A stretch of DNA of 64,000 nucleotides from Tremella fuciformis (Eukaryota; Basidiomycota; Tremellomycetes; Tremellales; Tremellaceae), in the NCBI GenBank assembly GCA_032768795.1, contig CP136490.1, positions 4,216,001 through 4,280,000 on the forward strand, read 5' to 3'. The position numbers and the translations under genes are program-made. Below, piece by piece: positions 22,625 to 33,160 of this stretch; position 1 is the first letter of the stretch; every line of letters starts with the position of its first letter. The notes under the pieces are model-generated. The model had not been told where the DNA came from. It worked only from the letters and a program-made list of their open reading frames with translations, and made no database searches.

Positions 22625-23278
22625 ATGCCCACACCACGGCGATCCCGTGACACATCGGCCTCGTCTACAAGTCAGGCACGGCGCTCAGGCCATGAACCAT
22701 CCCGGACTCTCACAAGAGAAAGCAGCTTCATCGCCCCAGCCGCAAAACGCTTCTTCCTCCATTCTTACCGACTCCGAGGACCGCGAACAAAATGCCGCAC
22801 GGAACCATGGGAGGGGGCCTGCTCGTCGTGCCTTCTGGGAGCCACGATGTACGAGGGAAGGTTCCTGTGCTCGGTACACACGGACGCCCTCATGGCGGAC
22901 GGGTCGCGGATGGCACAGGAGGCAGAAGAGACCCCGCCAACGCTTCATGACCTCGATCTCGTTCGAGGACATTTTCGGACTCCGCCGTACTTTGACAAAT
23001 CGGGCGCGTGCCAGTCTTGTGATAGGGACTGGTCCGACCCGGGTGTCGGTGTGTTCAAGCCAGGTGTCTCTCTGATGCTGGCAGTTGATCCGGGCGCGAC
23101 CAGTTTCCCACCAGTTTCATGGTTTTGTCGCGATTGTACCGCCAGCCGCGATTATCACATCGCTCAGCTGCGTGGCATGGATTATAGCGTTGAAGAGGGG
23201 GATGACCTGGAGTTGCGCCTGGACAAGGAGTATTTTGTTCCAGAGCTCGAGATGTCGGACGACAGCGACTCTTCTTGA
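22625..23278 (+). CDS. Orphan Cys-rich protein, array 1 member B
   Basis: Intronless ORF of 217 aa. I start it at the ATG giving MPTPRR because the other members begin MPRRR or MPGS; an in-frame ATG 18 bp upstream is possible. The basic Ser/Arg-rich N-terminus (about 70 aa) is followed by the family core: CRTEPWEGAC, GRFLCSVHTD, ACQSCDRDW, PPVSWFCRDCT and DYSV. It ends in an acidic, Ser-rich tail (DDSDSS). No signal peptide or membrane span. It matches the fourth gene most closely through ACQSCDRDW and PPVSWFC-x-DCT-x-S-x-DY-x-I. Function unknown; a zinc-stabilised small domain is the best structural guess. Confidence 0.78.
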   Translation: MPTPRRSRDTSASSTSQARRSGHEPSRTLTRESSFIAPAAKRFFLHSYRLRGPRTKCRTEPWEGACSSCLLGATMYEGRFLCSVHTDALMADGSRMAQEAEETPPTLHDLDLVRGHFRTPPYFDKSGACQSCDRDWSDPGVGVFKPGVSLMLAVDPGATSFPPVSWFCRDCTASRDYHIAQLRGMDYSVEEGDDLELRLDKEYFVPELEMSDDSDSS

Positions 23279-23908
23279 GCTGCGCACGGAAGAGTTTGTT
23301 GAGTGTCACATGACCGATTATTGACTTTTGCGCGGAGATGTCTTTCGCTGGATGCATGGTTCATGAGCTCCCGAAGTTAGGTACATTTGAAGAACTAGTC
23401 GATCTCCATAATCCCTAAACCTGATGGTCGTAGCTCGATGCTGCAATCCTCGCAAGGGCTTTGTATGCCTCTTGTCGATGATGCCCAAGAGCACATTCCG
23501 ATAGAAGGCCCGCCGCATTGTGGCTTGGCAGCAGTCTCGTCGGAGCCTGAAATGAAGTGGGAGAACGAGAGAAGGCCGCCTCCCTGTCCAGGTCTCGCTG
23601 GCGTGACGGTACGCTGTACAGTACAGTATAGCTCATGAGGAGCCGGAGTACTTGATAAGTGCACACTCAGCGGACTTGCCGCGGCTCTGAGGCAGAGTTA
23701 ATGGTCCTCCCAGCACCGATCGGCTGCAATTATGTCCTTGCATGAGCATCAATACTCCTTTGTTACGCCCAAAGTCACACGATCAGATGTTTCGTCCGCG
23801 GGAAGGTGGCCTCGGAAAGAGTTCCGACGACGACCATGCCATAGCTGCATAAATACGGTGATCAAGGGGCGGGCGAATACCCATATCGTACGAACCGCAG
23901 ACATAAAA
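23279..23908. other. Intergenic spacer in array 1
   Basis: 630 bp between members 2 and 3. A TATA-like CATAAATA lies at 23848-23855, 54 bp before the next start. A GTACAGTACAGTA run occurs near 23615-23630, and its complement-like TACTGTACTGTAC is found after member 3 near 24600-24612. Confidence 0.35.
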
Positions 23909-24514
23909 ATGCCCCGACGGCGCTTGAGGCACGACCAGACTCCGTACGATCCCCATCACACTATCACCTGCCGCACATACAGTATCACCTATCCCCCCAC
24001 CGGGTGTGAGGAAGCTACCCCGTGCGTGTCCCTTGGACGTGGCGCAGCGCTTGACGACCCCGTCTTGATGTGCACCCAGCACGCCGACGAGCTCGACAAC
24101 TCACTGTTACAAGACGGGGCGCGAGTGAGGACAATCCGGGGCGCACTGCTTCTTCCGTTTCTCACCGAGCTGCCATCGTGCATCTCTTGTTGGCAGAATT
24201 GGGACAGTCCGACTTTCGACCTCGATAGGGGCACGATCGTCACACTTTCGCAGTTCAGGTGGACGGAGGAGATTGCGGCAAGAGAGGTTGCTGAAGAGCC
24301 CGACGCGTGGTGTTGCGCTCGGCGCGACTGTAGGGAATGGCTGGAGAGCTATTTGAGGACGCGCATGAACGGGTATACCATCAGCAGACCCAGGACCGAC
24401 GTCACGCTGGATCCGACCAATCACTTTTACGAGAGGATCGACCGGGAGAACGGCACGGTGTGGACCCGCAGAATCCCCAGTGTGCCCGAGCAGATGCACG
24501 GGGCGTTCTTCTGA
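23909..24514 (+). CDS. Orphan Cys-rich protein, array 1 member A'
   Basis: Intronless ORF of 201 aa beginning MPRRR like the first member. Core motifs: CEEATPC, VLMCTQHADELD, SCISCWQNWDSP, then WCCARRDC and MNGYTI. The third Cys pair has one extra residue (C-x3-DC rather than C-x2-C) and the region after the second pair is rewritten compared with the first gene, so it is diverged but keeps the metal-site layout. Upstream in-frame codons to 23732 are ignored because the family start and the TATA-like box at 23848 favour 23909. Closest to member 1. Unknown function. Confidence 0.78.
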   Translation: MPRRRLRHDQTPYDPHHTITCRTYSITYPPTGCEEATPCVSLGRGAALDDPVLMCTQHADELDNSLLQDGARVRTIRGALLLPFLTELPSCISCWQNWDSPTFDLDRGTIVTLSQFRWTEEIAAREVAEEPDAWCCARRDCREWLESYLRTRMNGYTISRPRTDVTLDPTNHFYERIDRENGTVWTRRIPSVPEQMHGAFF

Positions 24515-24773
24515 GATATTGCTCTTCATATGAAGGATGAAAACATGCTATGAAAAGAGTGGACGGCCAATTGACCACAATGCGTTTCACCAGAGGCGTA
24601 CTGTACTGTACGGAATCGATGATCTAATGAGTCATAGAGCGAAACATTGTGATCTTTTGTCATGAGCCTCCGAGATGTCAGAGGGCGGAAGCCCGTGCAT
24701 GGGGACGGTGGAGACGTGAGATAGAGGGTGTGTCCACCTATTCTCATGCTTCAAGTTGATATTCATCAACACC

Positions 24774-25337
24774 ATGCCCGGCTCGATTGCCAGCGCTCGC
24801 AGGAGCCAAAGCACTCCTACAGAGCGCCCCTCCTCGCCATTCCGGACAAGGCAGGCCAGCACCCCGGAACCGCCCAACCCTGTGTGGCTGTACCCTTACA
24901 AGATCCGATATCCACGGCGAGCGTGCAAAACTATGGGCACCTGCTCGTCCCGCTCTGAAGGCGGCTCATTGTGGAACGGGGAGTTCGTGTGCGCCTCGCA
25001 CACGGCAATCCTTGAAGCTGAAGCACAAGAGGCCAAGGCGCCCTCTCTAAGCATCAAAAGGGGATACTTCGCTACCCCAGAATACTTTACCCATTGTAGT
25101 GCTTGCCAGTCGTGCGATAGGGATTGGAGAGATCTTGGGATCGACCAGATCAAGCGCGGCGTCACACTGCTGTTGCCAGACTCCGGGGTCACTTCGGCCG
25201 GTCCGCCGGTTTCTTGGTTCTGCCATGACTGTACGAAGAGTCTGGACTATAGGATAGGCATCCTGACTGAGTCTGGTCACAGTGTGATCCAACGGGAAAC
25301 GATACGCGAAACGCCCGTTTTTCGCACGGACTCGTGA
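24774..25337 (+). CDS. Orphan Cys-rich protein, array 1 member B'
   Basis: Intronless ORF of 187 aa starting MPGSIASARRS. Core motifs match member 2: CKTMGTC, GEFVCASHTA, ACQSCDRDW, PPVSWFCHDCT and GHSV. The long acidic tail of member 2 is missing and the protein ends RTDS. Spacing from the third gene is only 259 bp. The in-frame ATG at 24756 is an alternative start. Its end lies 168 bp from the end of the convergent ubiquitin ligase gene. Unknown function. Confidence 0.78.
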   Translation: MPGSIASARRSQSTPTERPSSPFRTRQASTPEPPNPVWLYPYKIRYPRRACKTMGTCSSRSEGGSLWNGEFVCASHTAILEAEAQEAKAPSLSIKRGYFATPEYFTHCSACQSCDRDWRDLGIDQIKRGVTLLLPDSGVTSAGPPVSWFCHDCTKSLDYRIGILTESGHSVIQRETIRETPVFRTDS

Positions 25338-25504
25338 TTCTGTCGAGGTTGAAGACATCCAGACAGATAATGTCGAGTCGAGTGCAGGAAGCTCGCCGGC
25401 ATCTCTTGAAAAGACGATACATGAAGTGTTGATCCGGAGGGGATTGCCGAACTCGGTATGCTCATATAGCTACAATGTTATGCGATTTCGTCCATGACGG
25501 CATG

Positions 25505-27270
25505 TCACCATTCCCACACACCCCCGGGACCCCACTCGTCCCCGATCATATTCGCAAAGCCCTCAGGCTGACCTCGCATCTCCCTATCGAACCTCTGGAT
25601 CTCCTCCAAGTCAAACAGCTTCTCGAAGCATGCCTTGGCCGGATTGCGATAATGCGCGTAAGGGTCGGTCGGAGACACGCTCTCCCCACACCGGTAGCAG
25701 AAATGCGCATGACACCTTCCACAAGTCATGTGATTGCAGCCATGACTCTTCTCCACGCGCACTCCACAGCCCGCACACGCACGTGTGCTCGACTCGAGCC
25801 ACTGTCTATTCTGCTCGTCCTCGAGGTAACGTGCCACGATCTTCTCCAGATTCGCCTTGCCGCGACGCTGCTCGATACGTGCTCGCTCGGCGCTGCCCTC
25901 GGGATAGGACAGGTATTCAAGAGCGATTTCGGATGTTTTGGGAAAGGCGCATGGGATGTGTACGCCGTGCCACCCAGATCCGCAGTAGAGGCAAAAGGAG
26001 AAGGAGCACTTGGGGCATTGCCGATACCGAACCCAGCGATCCTCAGAGGCACCCGCGATAGCTGAAGGCGGTTCGCGCTGAGCAGTCGTTGTCTTCGTGC
26101 CCACGGTCGGTGCCTTGGCTATGTCTGAAAGCCGTATTGCCCGGCGAGAGATGGCTGCCTGGGCCTCTAGGTCTGTCTGAAGCGGTTCAGGAGGGGGCGG
26201 GACTGCGGCCTGGCAGCTCGGCCTGGGACAGATCGTGAACTCTGGGTCGATCTCGGCTCGCCGTTTCTCTTTCAGATCTTGCCATCGCTCGTACAGCTCC
26301 TCTCCCACTACTGATCGAACGAGTTCGGGGTCCATCTCGTCACGTTGAGCCGCCGTGGAGGAGGTTGCCCTGGTCTTGACGCAGCTCGGACTCGGACATG
26401 ACACACTCTCCAATGTGCCTTCGCCTATCGCCAGAGACCAGCAGGCGTGCAAGCATGGTGTGCAGCTGAGCTTTAGCCTAGTCCTCGTTGTTAAGCATGA
26501 CTTACAAGATACACTCACAAGGAAGACGGAGGCAGCTCTTTCCCGAGCGGTTTTCGAAGCAGATCGAGCAGGCATATGCCGTTGACTGGAAGGCAGAGTG
26601 CAGCTGCTGGGCATTATAGCTCTTGAGCAGGGTGTGGAAGGTAGATGGCGGCAGCAGAGGTGGAACGGTGAGCCTAAGGTCAATTGAGATAGGTTTTTGC
26701 GATCTGGAACTTACCTCAATTGTCCATCACTGAGGAGACCCAGATCAGAGAGGAAATCTCCACTTGCCACCCATTCCCACCAACGGAACAGGACTTCCAT
26801 TCCGTCGCCTCCTGCTGCGTCCTCCTTCCACCACCCAGCCATTCTCTCAGCGACAGCGTTGCACACTCTCCGACTGAGCCATGCAGCATGCTGGTCGGCG
26901 TGACTCGGCAGTACGGCTTTGCACAAGATCGGCCGAGGGGCTTCTCGTACGGGGTAGGCAGAAGGTAAGAGCACCCTCAGGCTGAGCGAGGGCAGATGAG
27001 AGATCTCGAGGGGCTGCGAGGCCGACTGCTCGCCCGCCAGAGTGCACAAGATCACCGAAGCGGGCGAAGCGAGGGTGATTGGGACAGTGAGGGAGAGCAG
27101 ACGGCCAGGTTTGTTGGACGGGTTCGGGAGGACGTGGATGGCATCCCCATAGATCGACTGTAGGCATTAGCGCAATCTCAGCCGTTCTGCAGGCAACAAA
27201 CCTCCAGGGCCAGCACCTCGTCTTCCTGCCTCCTCTCGCACTCCTTCAGAACCTCTTGATCCACCACCAT
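25505..27270 (-). CDS. RWD-RBR E3 ubiquitin ligase (RNF14/Itt1-like)
   Basis: Ubiquitin ligase of the RING-between-RING class: RING1 recruits the E2 and a RING2 cysteine carries ubiquitin as a thioester before transfer. Four exons (27270-27202, 27157-26715, 26673-26506, 26465-25505) give 546 aa. An RWD domain spans about 1-165 (MVVDQEVLKECERRQEDEVLALE at its start). RING1 begins at C206/C209 and ends in PCECIFCTPC, where the usual His is Cys (C225). IBR: CPKCSFSFCLYCG. RING2: CAGCGVRVEKSHGCNHMTC, with the likely catalytic Cys at 470. RWD plus RBR is the RNF14/Itt1 layout, linked in other organisms to translation and stalled-ribosome quality control. The 26466-26505 intron with GTAAGT donor is needed to restore RING1. 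Confidence 0.9.
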
Positions 27271-27756
27271 CGATCCTCCCGCCGCCCGGGTCGGGTCAAT
27301 GTACGATGTACGATTGGCCACCCGTCTCGAAAATGAGGACTTGGCTCAATCAGCGAGTAGTCAGGCACGGATCCGTATCCCGGTTCCGAGCCTGTCTGTG
27401 GGTTTGGCAGTGTGGCAGACGAGCTGCTGCTTGGTGACCGTGTAGTCCTCTTTGAGTTGTCGGGCGAGACCAATGACGGGACGTAGATCCAAATTATGGG
27501 GTCTTTGCACTAAGCATGAAAAGTCTTGGCATCGGATTGAGCGTGCCGAAAGAAAGCTCTTCTGGCATTGCCTTCTGCGAGTGTCGATCATTGGCAAGGC
27601 GATATCGCTCCGGGTCATTCTAGATGAGGACTGCAAGGTCTAACAGATCGTTTTGGGGTACTATTTGTATGAATCCAGACAGTATGGTGAAGTACAAATA
27701 GTCTCGGAACGGTAAGCTGGGAGTCAAACGTTCCATATCCCGACTCTTCTTTCATC
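27271..27756. promoter_or_regulatory. Divergent promoter region, RBR ligase / HRXXH gene
   Basis: 486 bp between two divergent starts. An imperfect palindromic pair CTATTTGTA and TACAAATAG (about 27661-27702) lies 55-95 bp upstream of the + strand gene and may include its TATA-like element. No gene seen. Confidence 0.35.
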
Positions 27757-28785
27757 ATGCTCGCCTCCCTCGCACTCCTCGTCCTACCGGCTCTCGCTGT
27801 GGCGGCGCCCGCCCTTCAGGCTCGCAACGACTTTAACGGGAACACCGGGGAAGATGCATCCGAAGTAGTCGCCTCGTTCGAGCCGGACACCACCCAGTGG
27901 TATGCTGGGGGAAACGACCGATTCCAAGTCTGGGGAAACAGCTGCAACACCACGCAGCTCGAGCTCATCGGCGACGGGCTGGCAGAGACCATCAAGCTCG
28001 TCGAACATGCCCGCGCCCACCTGCGTCGATTCGGCAATGACACTTAGTGAGCCGCCTCCTAGGACTGTGTATACGAGCTGAACACAAAGCTTCCAGCGCT
28101 GGTTCGGTACCGTCAACAACCCCAACGCACTCCAGGGATTGTATGACCGAATCATCGATGGCGACAAGGGCAACGTGTCGTTCACGTGTGACGATATCGA
28201 CAACGAATGCGACGGCCAATACGGTATCATCCCGGGCTATTTCAGCCCTTCTACCCCCGAGTCAGTCCTCACGTCAGAACTGAGACTGCGCTTGTGGCTG
28301 ACGGAATATAGGCTGACCGTTGTGTGCCCGACGTACTTCCTGTCCAAGAAACCCCTCGACCACCTCTGCACGGGTGGCGACACCATCAGTAGCCAAGGAT
28401 CCGAGTGTGAGTCACCTATTGTGCTCAGCCTCTATATCTGACGCGAAGCCACCGATGGAAGCTGGTTCATGCATCGCCTCCTCCACTTGCCGATCACTAG
28501 CGGCGGTGGTCTATCGGATGTCGTCGACACTGCTCATGAGGCCGTCGACCTCGCGCACGGAGTAAACGTGTTTCCGATAACTTGAAGTCGAAGATCGTCG
28601 AGACTGAATAACAGGCTACTCAGAGTATCAAGAGCATCCACACGATCCAATATTACGCGTTGGACGTCTACGCCTCGGACATTCTGCTCCCTGGCGAGGG
28701 TTGCCTTGGGGACGTGAGTTGCCTCGAGAGGGATTTGGATCCGAGCTGAGCTCAGACTTCCGTCGAGGTCGCCTCGTCCGAGTGA
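27757..28785 (+). CDS. Secreted HRXXH-type putative peptidase
   Basis: Six exons (27757-28046, 28090-28260, 28312-28406, 28449-28561, 28615-28713, 28756-28785) give 265 aa. A signal peptide covers about 1-18 (LASLALLVLPALAVAAPA). The motif FMHRLLHLP contains HRLLH, the defining HRXXH of a fungal putative peptidase family related to zincin metalloproteases, where the two His would bind metal. Paired cysteines (NSCNTT, FTCDDIDNEC, VVCPTYF, HLCTGG) suggest disulphides. The end is QYYALDVYASDILL followed by a short acidic tail. Catalysis is inferred, not shown; some family members act as secreted or antigenic proteins. The last three introns are required to pass stop codons that truncate any unspliced reading. 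Confidence 0.82.
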
Positions 28786-29949
28786 GACCACATAAAACGT
28801 GCATGTGCAGCGGGGCGTATTGGGCATGTAGTGATATAATGCCTTCTGAGCTGTGCAAACCTTGAGAATATAATCTATGCACTGGCGGAGACGCCTCAGG
28901 GAGCTGCCACACCGACACCGCCACATCCGTCCTTGCTTGTTCGGCCAGGCCCGCCGATCCTTCCTCGCCGAGAACAAGTTGCGTTTCTCGGTTCTGGCAT
29001 TCGGCGTAGCGTTGTTGACTAAGTCACACATAAACACCTTTCACTCAAGCTCAGTCGTTGGCGACGCAGTCTCCGAGACATCGTCACTGTCGCACCGAGA
29101 GATGCTGATGATCAAAAGTCGCCACGCCGCCACTGATTCTTCGGAAATGCCGTTGCTACTGATGGCGTGGGGCTTCCCAGGGCCATCACCGCCTCGCCGT
29201 GCGAAACCCCCCTGGCCGCGACTAGCGCCCGCCATGACCTCTGGTCTCTGACCTCTGACCTTCTATTCTCAGTCTTGACTACGCAGGCAGACGATGGGAA
29301 GTGTGTAATGAACGGACATAACTCCGACCAGGGACCGAGCTCGTCCCAGTCGCCGGATGACCCAAAGCGAGAGCGCAAAGACATTCAGTGCAGTCAAACA
29401 GACGGGCAGAAGGATATACGGAGGGACGGACGGATCGCTTGCCGATGTGAACGGGAGCTTCGGACGCCTGCTCGACACCGCACCGCATCCCATCATATCG
29501 CCCAGCCCAGTCTGACTCACCCTGCACCCGCCATCAAAGGCATTTATTCATATGGCGAAGGATGCTGTTGCTTCTCTCACACGCTTTGAGCTAGCAACAA
29601 GCACAAGCACCTTTCTCACGCGTCGTCGCTAGCTATCTTCCTCGCACCCAAAGGCCTTGGTCGCGCCGCGACGAGCGGCAACCATACTAAGCTCCCATCA
29701 GGGCATCAGCATCATCGCAGCAGCGGACACCAACGACCACTCCTCGTCGGCGCGCTCCGCTGCTGCAATTGTGCAAGCAATCCGACGTGGGACGCGCGGA
29801 AGTTAGATGGAGCGGGTCTCCGGCTGGCTATAGCCCGCATTCGACACTGTTGATACTTTGAGGGCGTGCGCTGCACTCGACTTGCTCCGCCCAGCACTGT
29901 CCGCACACCCAGTGCTGCTCGTCCGCAGCGGAAAGCGCGGACCTGCAGG
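28786..29949. other. Intergenic region
   Basis: 1.16 kb with no supported exon on either strand. It is the 3' flank of the HRXXH gene and the promoter of the next gene. I searched for splice-linked short exons and tRNA B-box motifs and saw none. Confidence 0.35.
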
Positions 29950-32900
29950 ATGAGGCTTCTGAGCGTTGCTTCGCTCCTGCTCGCGGCCTCGGCTCGGGCG
30001 CTCTCTGCGTATGACTATGTCGAGGTGGTCAAGGTCTTCGCCGACAGCTTTTTGTCACCCCATAATGCCGAAATCTCATCGACCATCAACAGCACGCTCT
30101 TCGCAGAGGACGTGACGGGGACGGTGGACCTGTCGGCGGACTTTGACGGAAGAGAGCTATCGACGGAATATCTGTTTGGGCTGTTTGCCAATGTCGCCAA
30201 AGATTCAATGGACCCGTCGCCGCTGGGTGACCCCATCTCATATAATGTGAGATGCCTTCCGCATCGGCTGCCGTCGCTGACAACAGGTCACTGCGCTCGC
30301 CGTCGAGCATAACACGGTCGCCGCTTCGGTCAAGTTCGAGTTCTACTATGCGGCGTTGGACATGTCGTTCCCCATACAAGTCGACGCGTGGTTCTACATC
30401 AACGAGCAGCGGCAGATCGAGCAGTACGACGCCGCGTTCCGGCGGTGGGCATGGGCGTCTGACATCATCGTCCCCATGCTCATCCCCCACATGGCGGTGC
30501 GCGCAGGTCTGGGGAGCAACGTAACCAACAGCACCGAGATCCTCCAGGAGTACCTGGCGCAGAAAGTGTGCAACGCCAGCACTACGTACTGCACAGGGGA
30601 CAATCAGCAGTACGACTCGCACGACGACTGCATGACCTTCCTCAGATCCATCCCTATAGGACAGTTCTACCGCATGGGAGAGGATAACTTGTCCTGTCGG
30701 CATCTGCACGTGGGCATGGTACCTCTGCGTCCGTCCGTACATTGCCCGCACATCGGGCCGACGGGAGGAGATATGTGTATTCCAAGGTGGGGGATGGAAA
30801 CATCCCAGGGCCTGACGCTGACAGAGTAGGGACTACTCCCAGGTGGTTCTCGAATCGCACTTCCCAGAGGGGTTCTTGGCGCCGAAATACGTAACACCTG
30901 AGAACAAGGCGTTGGTGGGAGGATTTTCGGCGACCAATGGCTCGGCTCTGAGTAGTTTGCTTGGCGAGCGGTCTTCATGTTACTCAGGAATGAGGCTTAC
31001 AGAGCAGAAATATCATTATCGGCGCAAGACGAGCATTCTTGGGACCCGACCCTGTATGCGACAGCATTGTTCGGTCAGTGTCTTCTGCTCTCTTTGATAC
31101 AAACTGAATGTTCAGGATACTTGCTCTTCTACTATGTCGTGGCCAAGGTCCTCTGGTTGTGAGTCCGGCCTGATATGGTTTGTATTACCTTGCTCACAGT
31201 ACAGCACGTATTTCCGTGCGTCTCAGGTGTTCCCCCAACTACCTCTAGACCACCAGAAGAACGTCATCGTCTGTACGTTCCTACCCACTTTGACAAAATA
31301 TCCCAGCTGATCCCAAGATACCATGAACGTCGGCTTCACTGCCATTGCACTGGCTCTGCAGCTCGCCTCGACGCCAGCTATTGCGGGAACATACACGCTT
31401 TGGGGTCTCTACTGCTTGCGCACCGCGGGCGTGATCGTGTCGTCGATCTACTGCTTCGAGCTCATCTACCGACTCACGATGCGCATCCCGATGTGAGCTT
31501 GCGCTGTGATATGTCGCTTTGTTCAAGCTGAGAAACAGGATATTGCATCATTTCTTGACGATTGCAGCGATCTCATTCACCGTGACCGTGTTCGAGTACA
31601 CCCAATCAATGACGTTCTTTGTATCGGCAATAATCTGGTCAGTTTGCTGTCATCGCACGGACTGTCAGGTGGCTCATGTCAGGTTGTTCCAAGCGACCAC
31701 TGAGCAGATGACATTCCTCGGTCTCCTGGGCTGTGAGTCTCCCTTGTACGCTGGATCATACAAGTCATCCTTACCAACAGATCGGATGGAGTGGCGGCCT
31801 GGATTTGTATCCGGTCTGCTCAAATTCGCGGCAATACAAAGCTTGATCACCAAGGTGAGCAATGGAGATCTGTGATCGCGGAAGCGGAGCTGACGACGAG
31901 TCTGCTTCTGCTATTGCGCTGCTCGTGTACTGGGGCTTCAATCAGCGCCACTCGTACCGGGCGATCGATACCGTCTGGACAGTGCTTCTTTGGGTCATCG
32001 CAATAGGTCTGCTGCTCACTCAGCTGTGAGCTCTCCCTGCTGTGACACCCCTCAGAGCTGATGCAGCAGATGGGGCTCGTACGTGACGTACACGATCGGC
32101 GCGCGTGTTGGCTCCTCCCGAAGAAGCCCAGGCCCGCCCCGAATGTCTCAGTCGACACTCGAGACCTACAAAGCCTTGGCAAAGCACAAGCCCACCTCGT
32201 CTACTGCATCGTTTCAGATGTCTACCGTCTCCTCGCCCACTTCGCCCGCCGCAGCTACGCAGTTCGGCTTCCCGTGGTCGAACAGACGGCACGGGAAGCA
32301 CAGCCGCCGACAGTCCGCCAGCCCGTTCACCACTCTCGGCTCGCAGCATCGAGGGCACGACTTGAACCCGCCTTATCCCTCACATATCGTCCCGGACACT
32401 TTGCAGTCGCACGACCACGACCATGACCACAAGTCGCCCATCGAGCTATCGCCCCTCGAGCAGGTCCCCCCTTCCCCCCGGCGTGTCCCGCTGCCTCTGT
32501 CTCCGGAGTCCTCACCCACTCCCGACGATTTCCACCCCGAACGCCCGGCGTTCCCTCAACCTATGGCGACCAGCCACAGCATGTCATCCGCCCATTCCGG
32601 CTCGACGCAGGGCACACCCAACTTCTCCCGGCCGAGATACTACACGCCCCAAGGCGCATACACGCTCTCGCGCGCCCCCTCACAGACGCCCTCGAACGAT
32701 GACCCGAGGCGCGCAAAGCGCCTGTCGATGGACACCATCCTCTCCCGCGTAGGGAGAGAGAGCGTCCACTCGCCGGTGGAAGAGCAGTACCCGAGCCTCA
32801 GCTCTGACGGCCATTCGCGGCCCGCGTCACGCCCGACCAGCTGGGGCCAGGACAATCGTCTTGCAACGGCAGCGGCCGGCACTTCGACCGGCCGGCTGGA

Positions 32901-33063
32901 GTTCCCGTGGTCGGCCGCTCAAGCGCGGGTGTCGGAAGATGCCGAGGGCGAGGAGCGCGCTCGGCGCGCGAGCAAGTCGAGCAACACGCCAGAGCACAGC
33001 AGGCGCAGTAGTGCGGGGACGATGGGGACGATGGGCATGGACGAGTTCGGCAAGACGTGGTGA
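29950..33063 (+). CDS. Secretory-pathway membrane protein: luminal domain plus TLC-like multi-span domain
   Basis: A gene of about a dozen exons. Clear exons: 29950-30246, 30287-30774, from 30830, then short membrane exons to a last exon at 32070-33063. The signal peptide is MRLLSVASLLLAASARALS. A luminal part with NTF2-like feel follows (EFYYAALDMSFPIQVDAWFY), then a Cys-rich block CMTFL...CRHLH...VHCPHIGPTGGDM that I recall as conserved in fungi. Later exons encode several hydrophobic spans (YLLFYYVVAKVLWL; NVGFTAIALALQLAS; ILHHFLTIAAISFTVTVF). The H-H after a span and overall layout resemble TRAM/LAG1/CLN8 (TLC) domains, seen in lipid-handling ER proteins. The roughly 330-aa C-terminal tail is Ser/Pro/His-rich and probably disordered. 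Exons between 30888 and 32069 are approximate. Function inferred only. Confidence 0.72.
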
Positions 33064-33160
33064 AGAGCGTGATCAGTGGATCAGTGATACAAAGCTTGAA
33101 GAGGATGAATAGAAAGAGAAGAGACAGCAAGACAATGAGAGCGATGCATGTGAAGATGAA

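Noticed and set aside
23611..24613. Repeated GTACAGTAC / TACTGTAC motifs as mobile-element ends
   Set aside because: Short, imperfectly placed, also found elsewhere (45076, 46640) and without flanking duplications.
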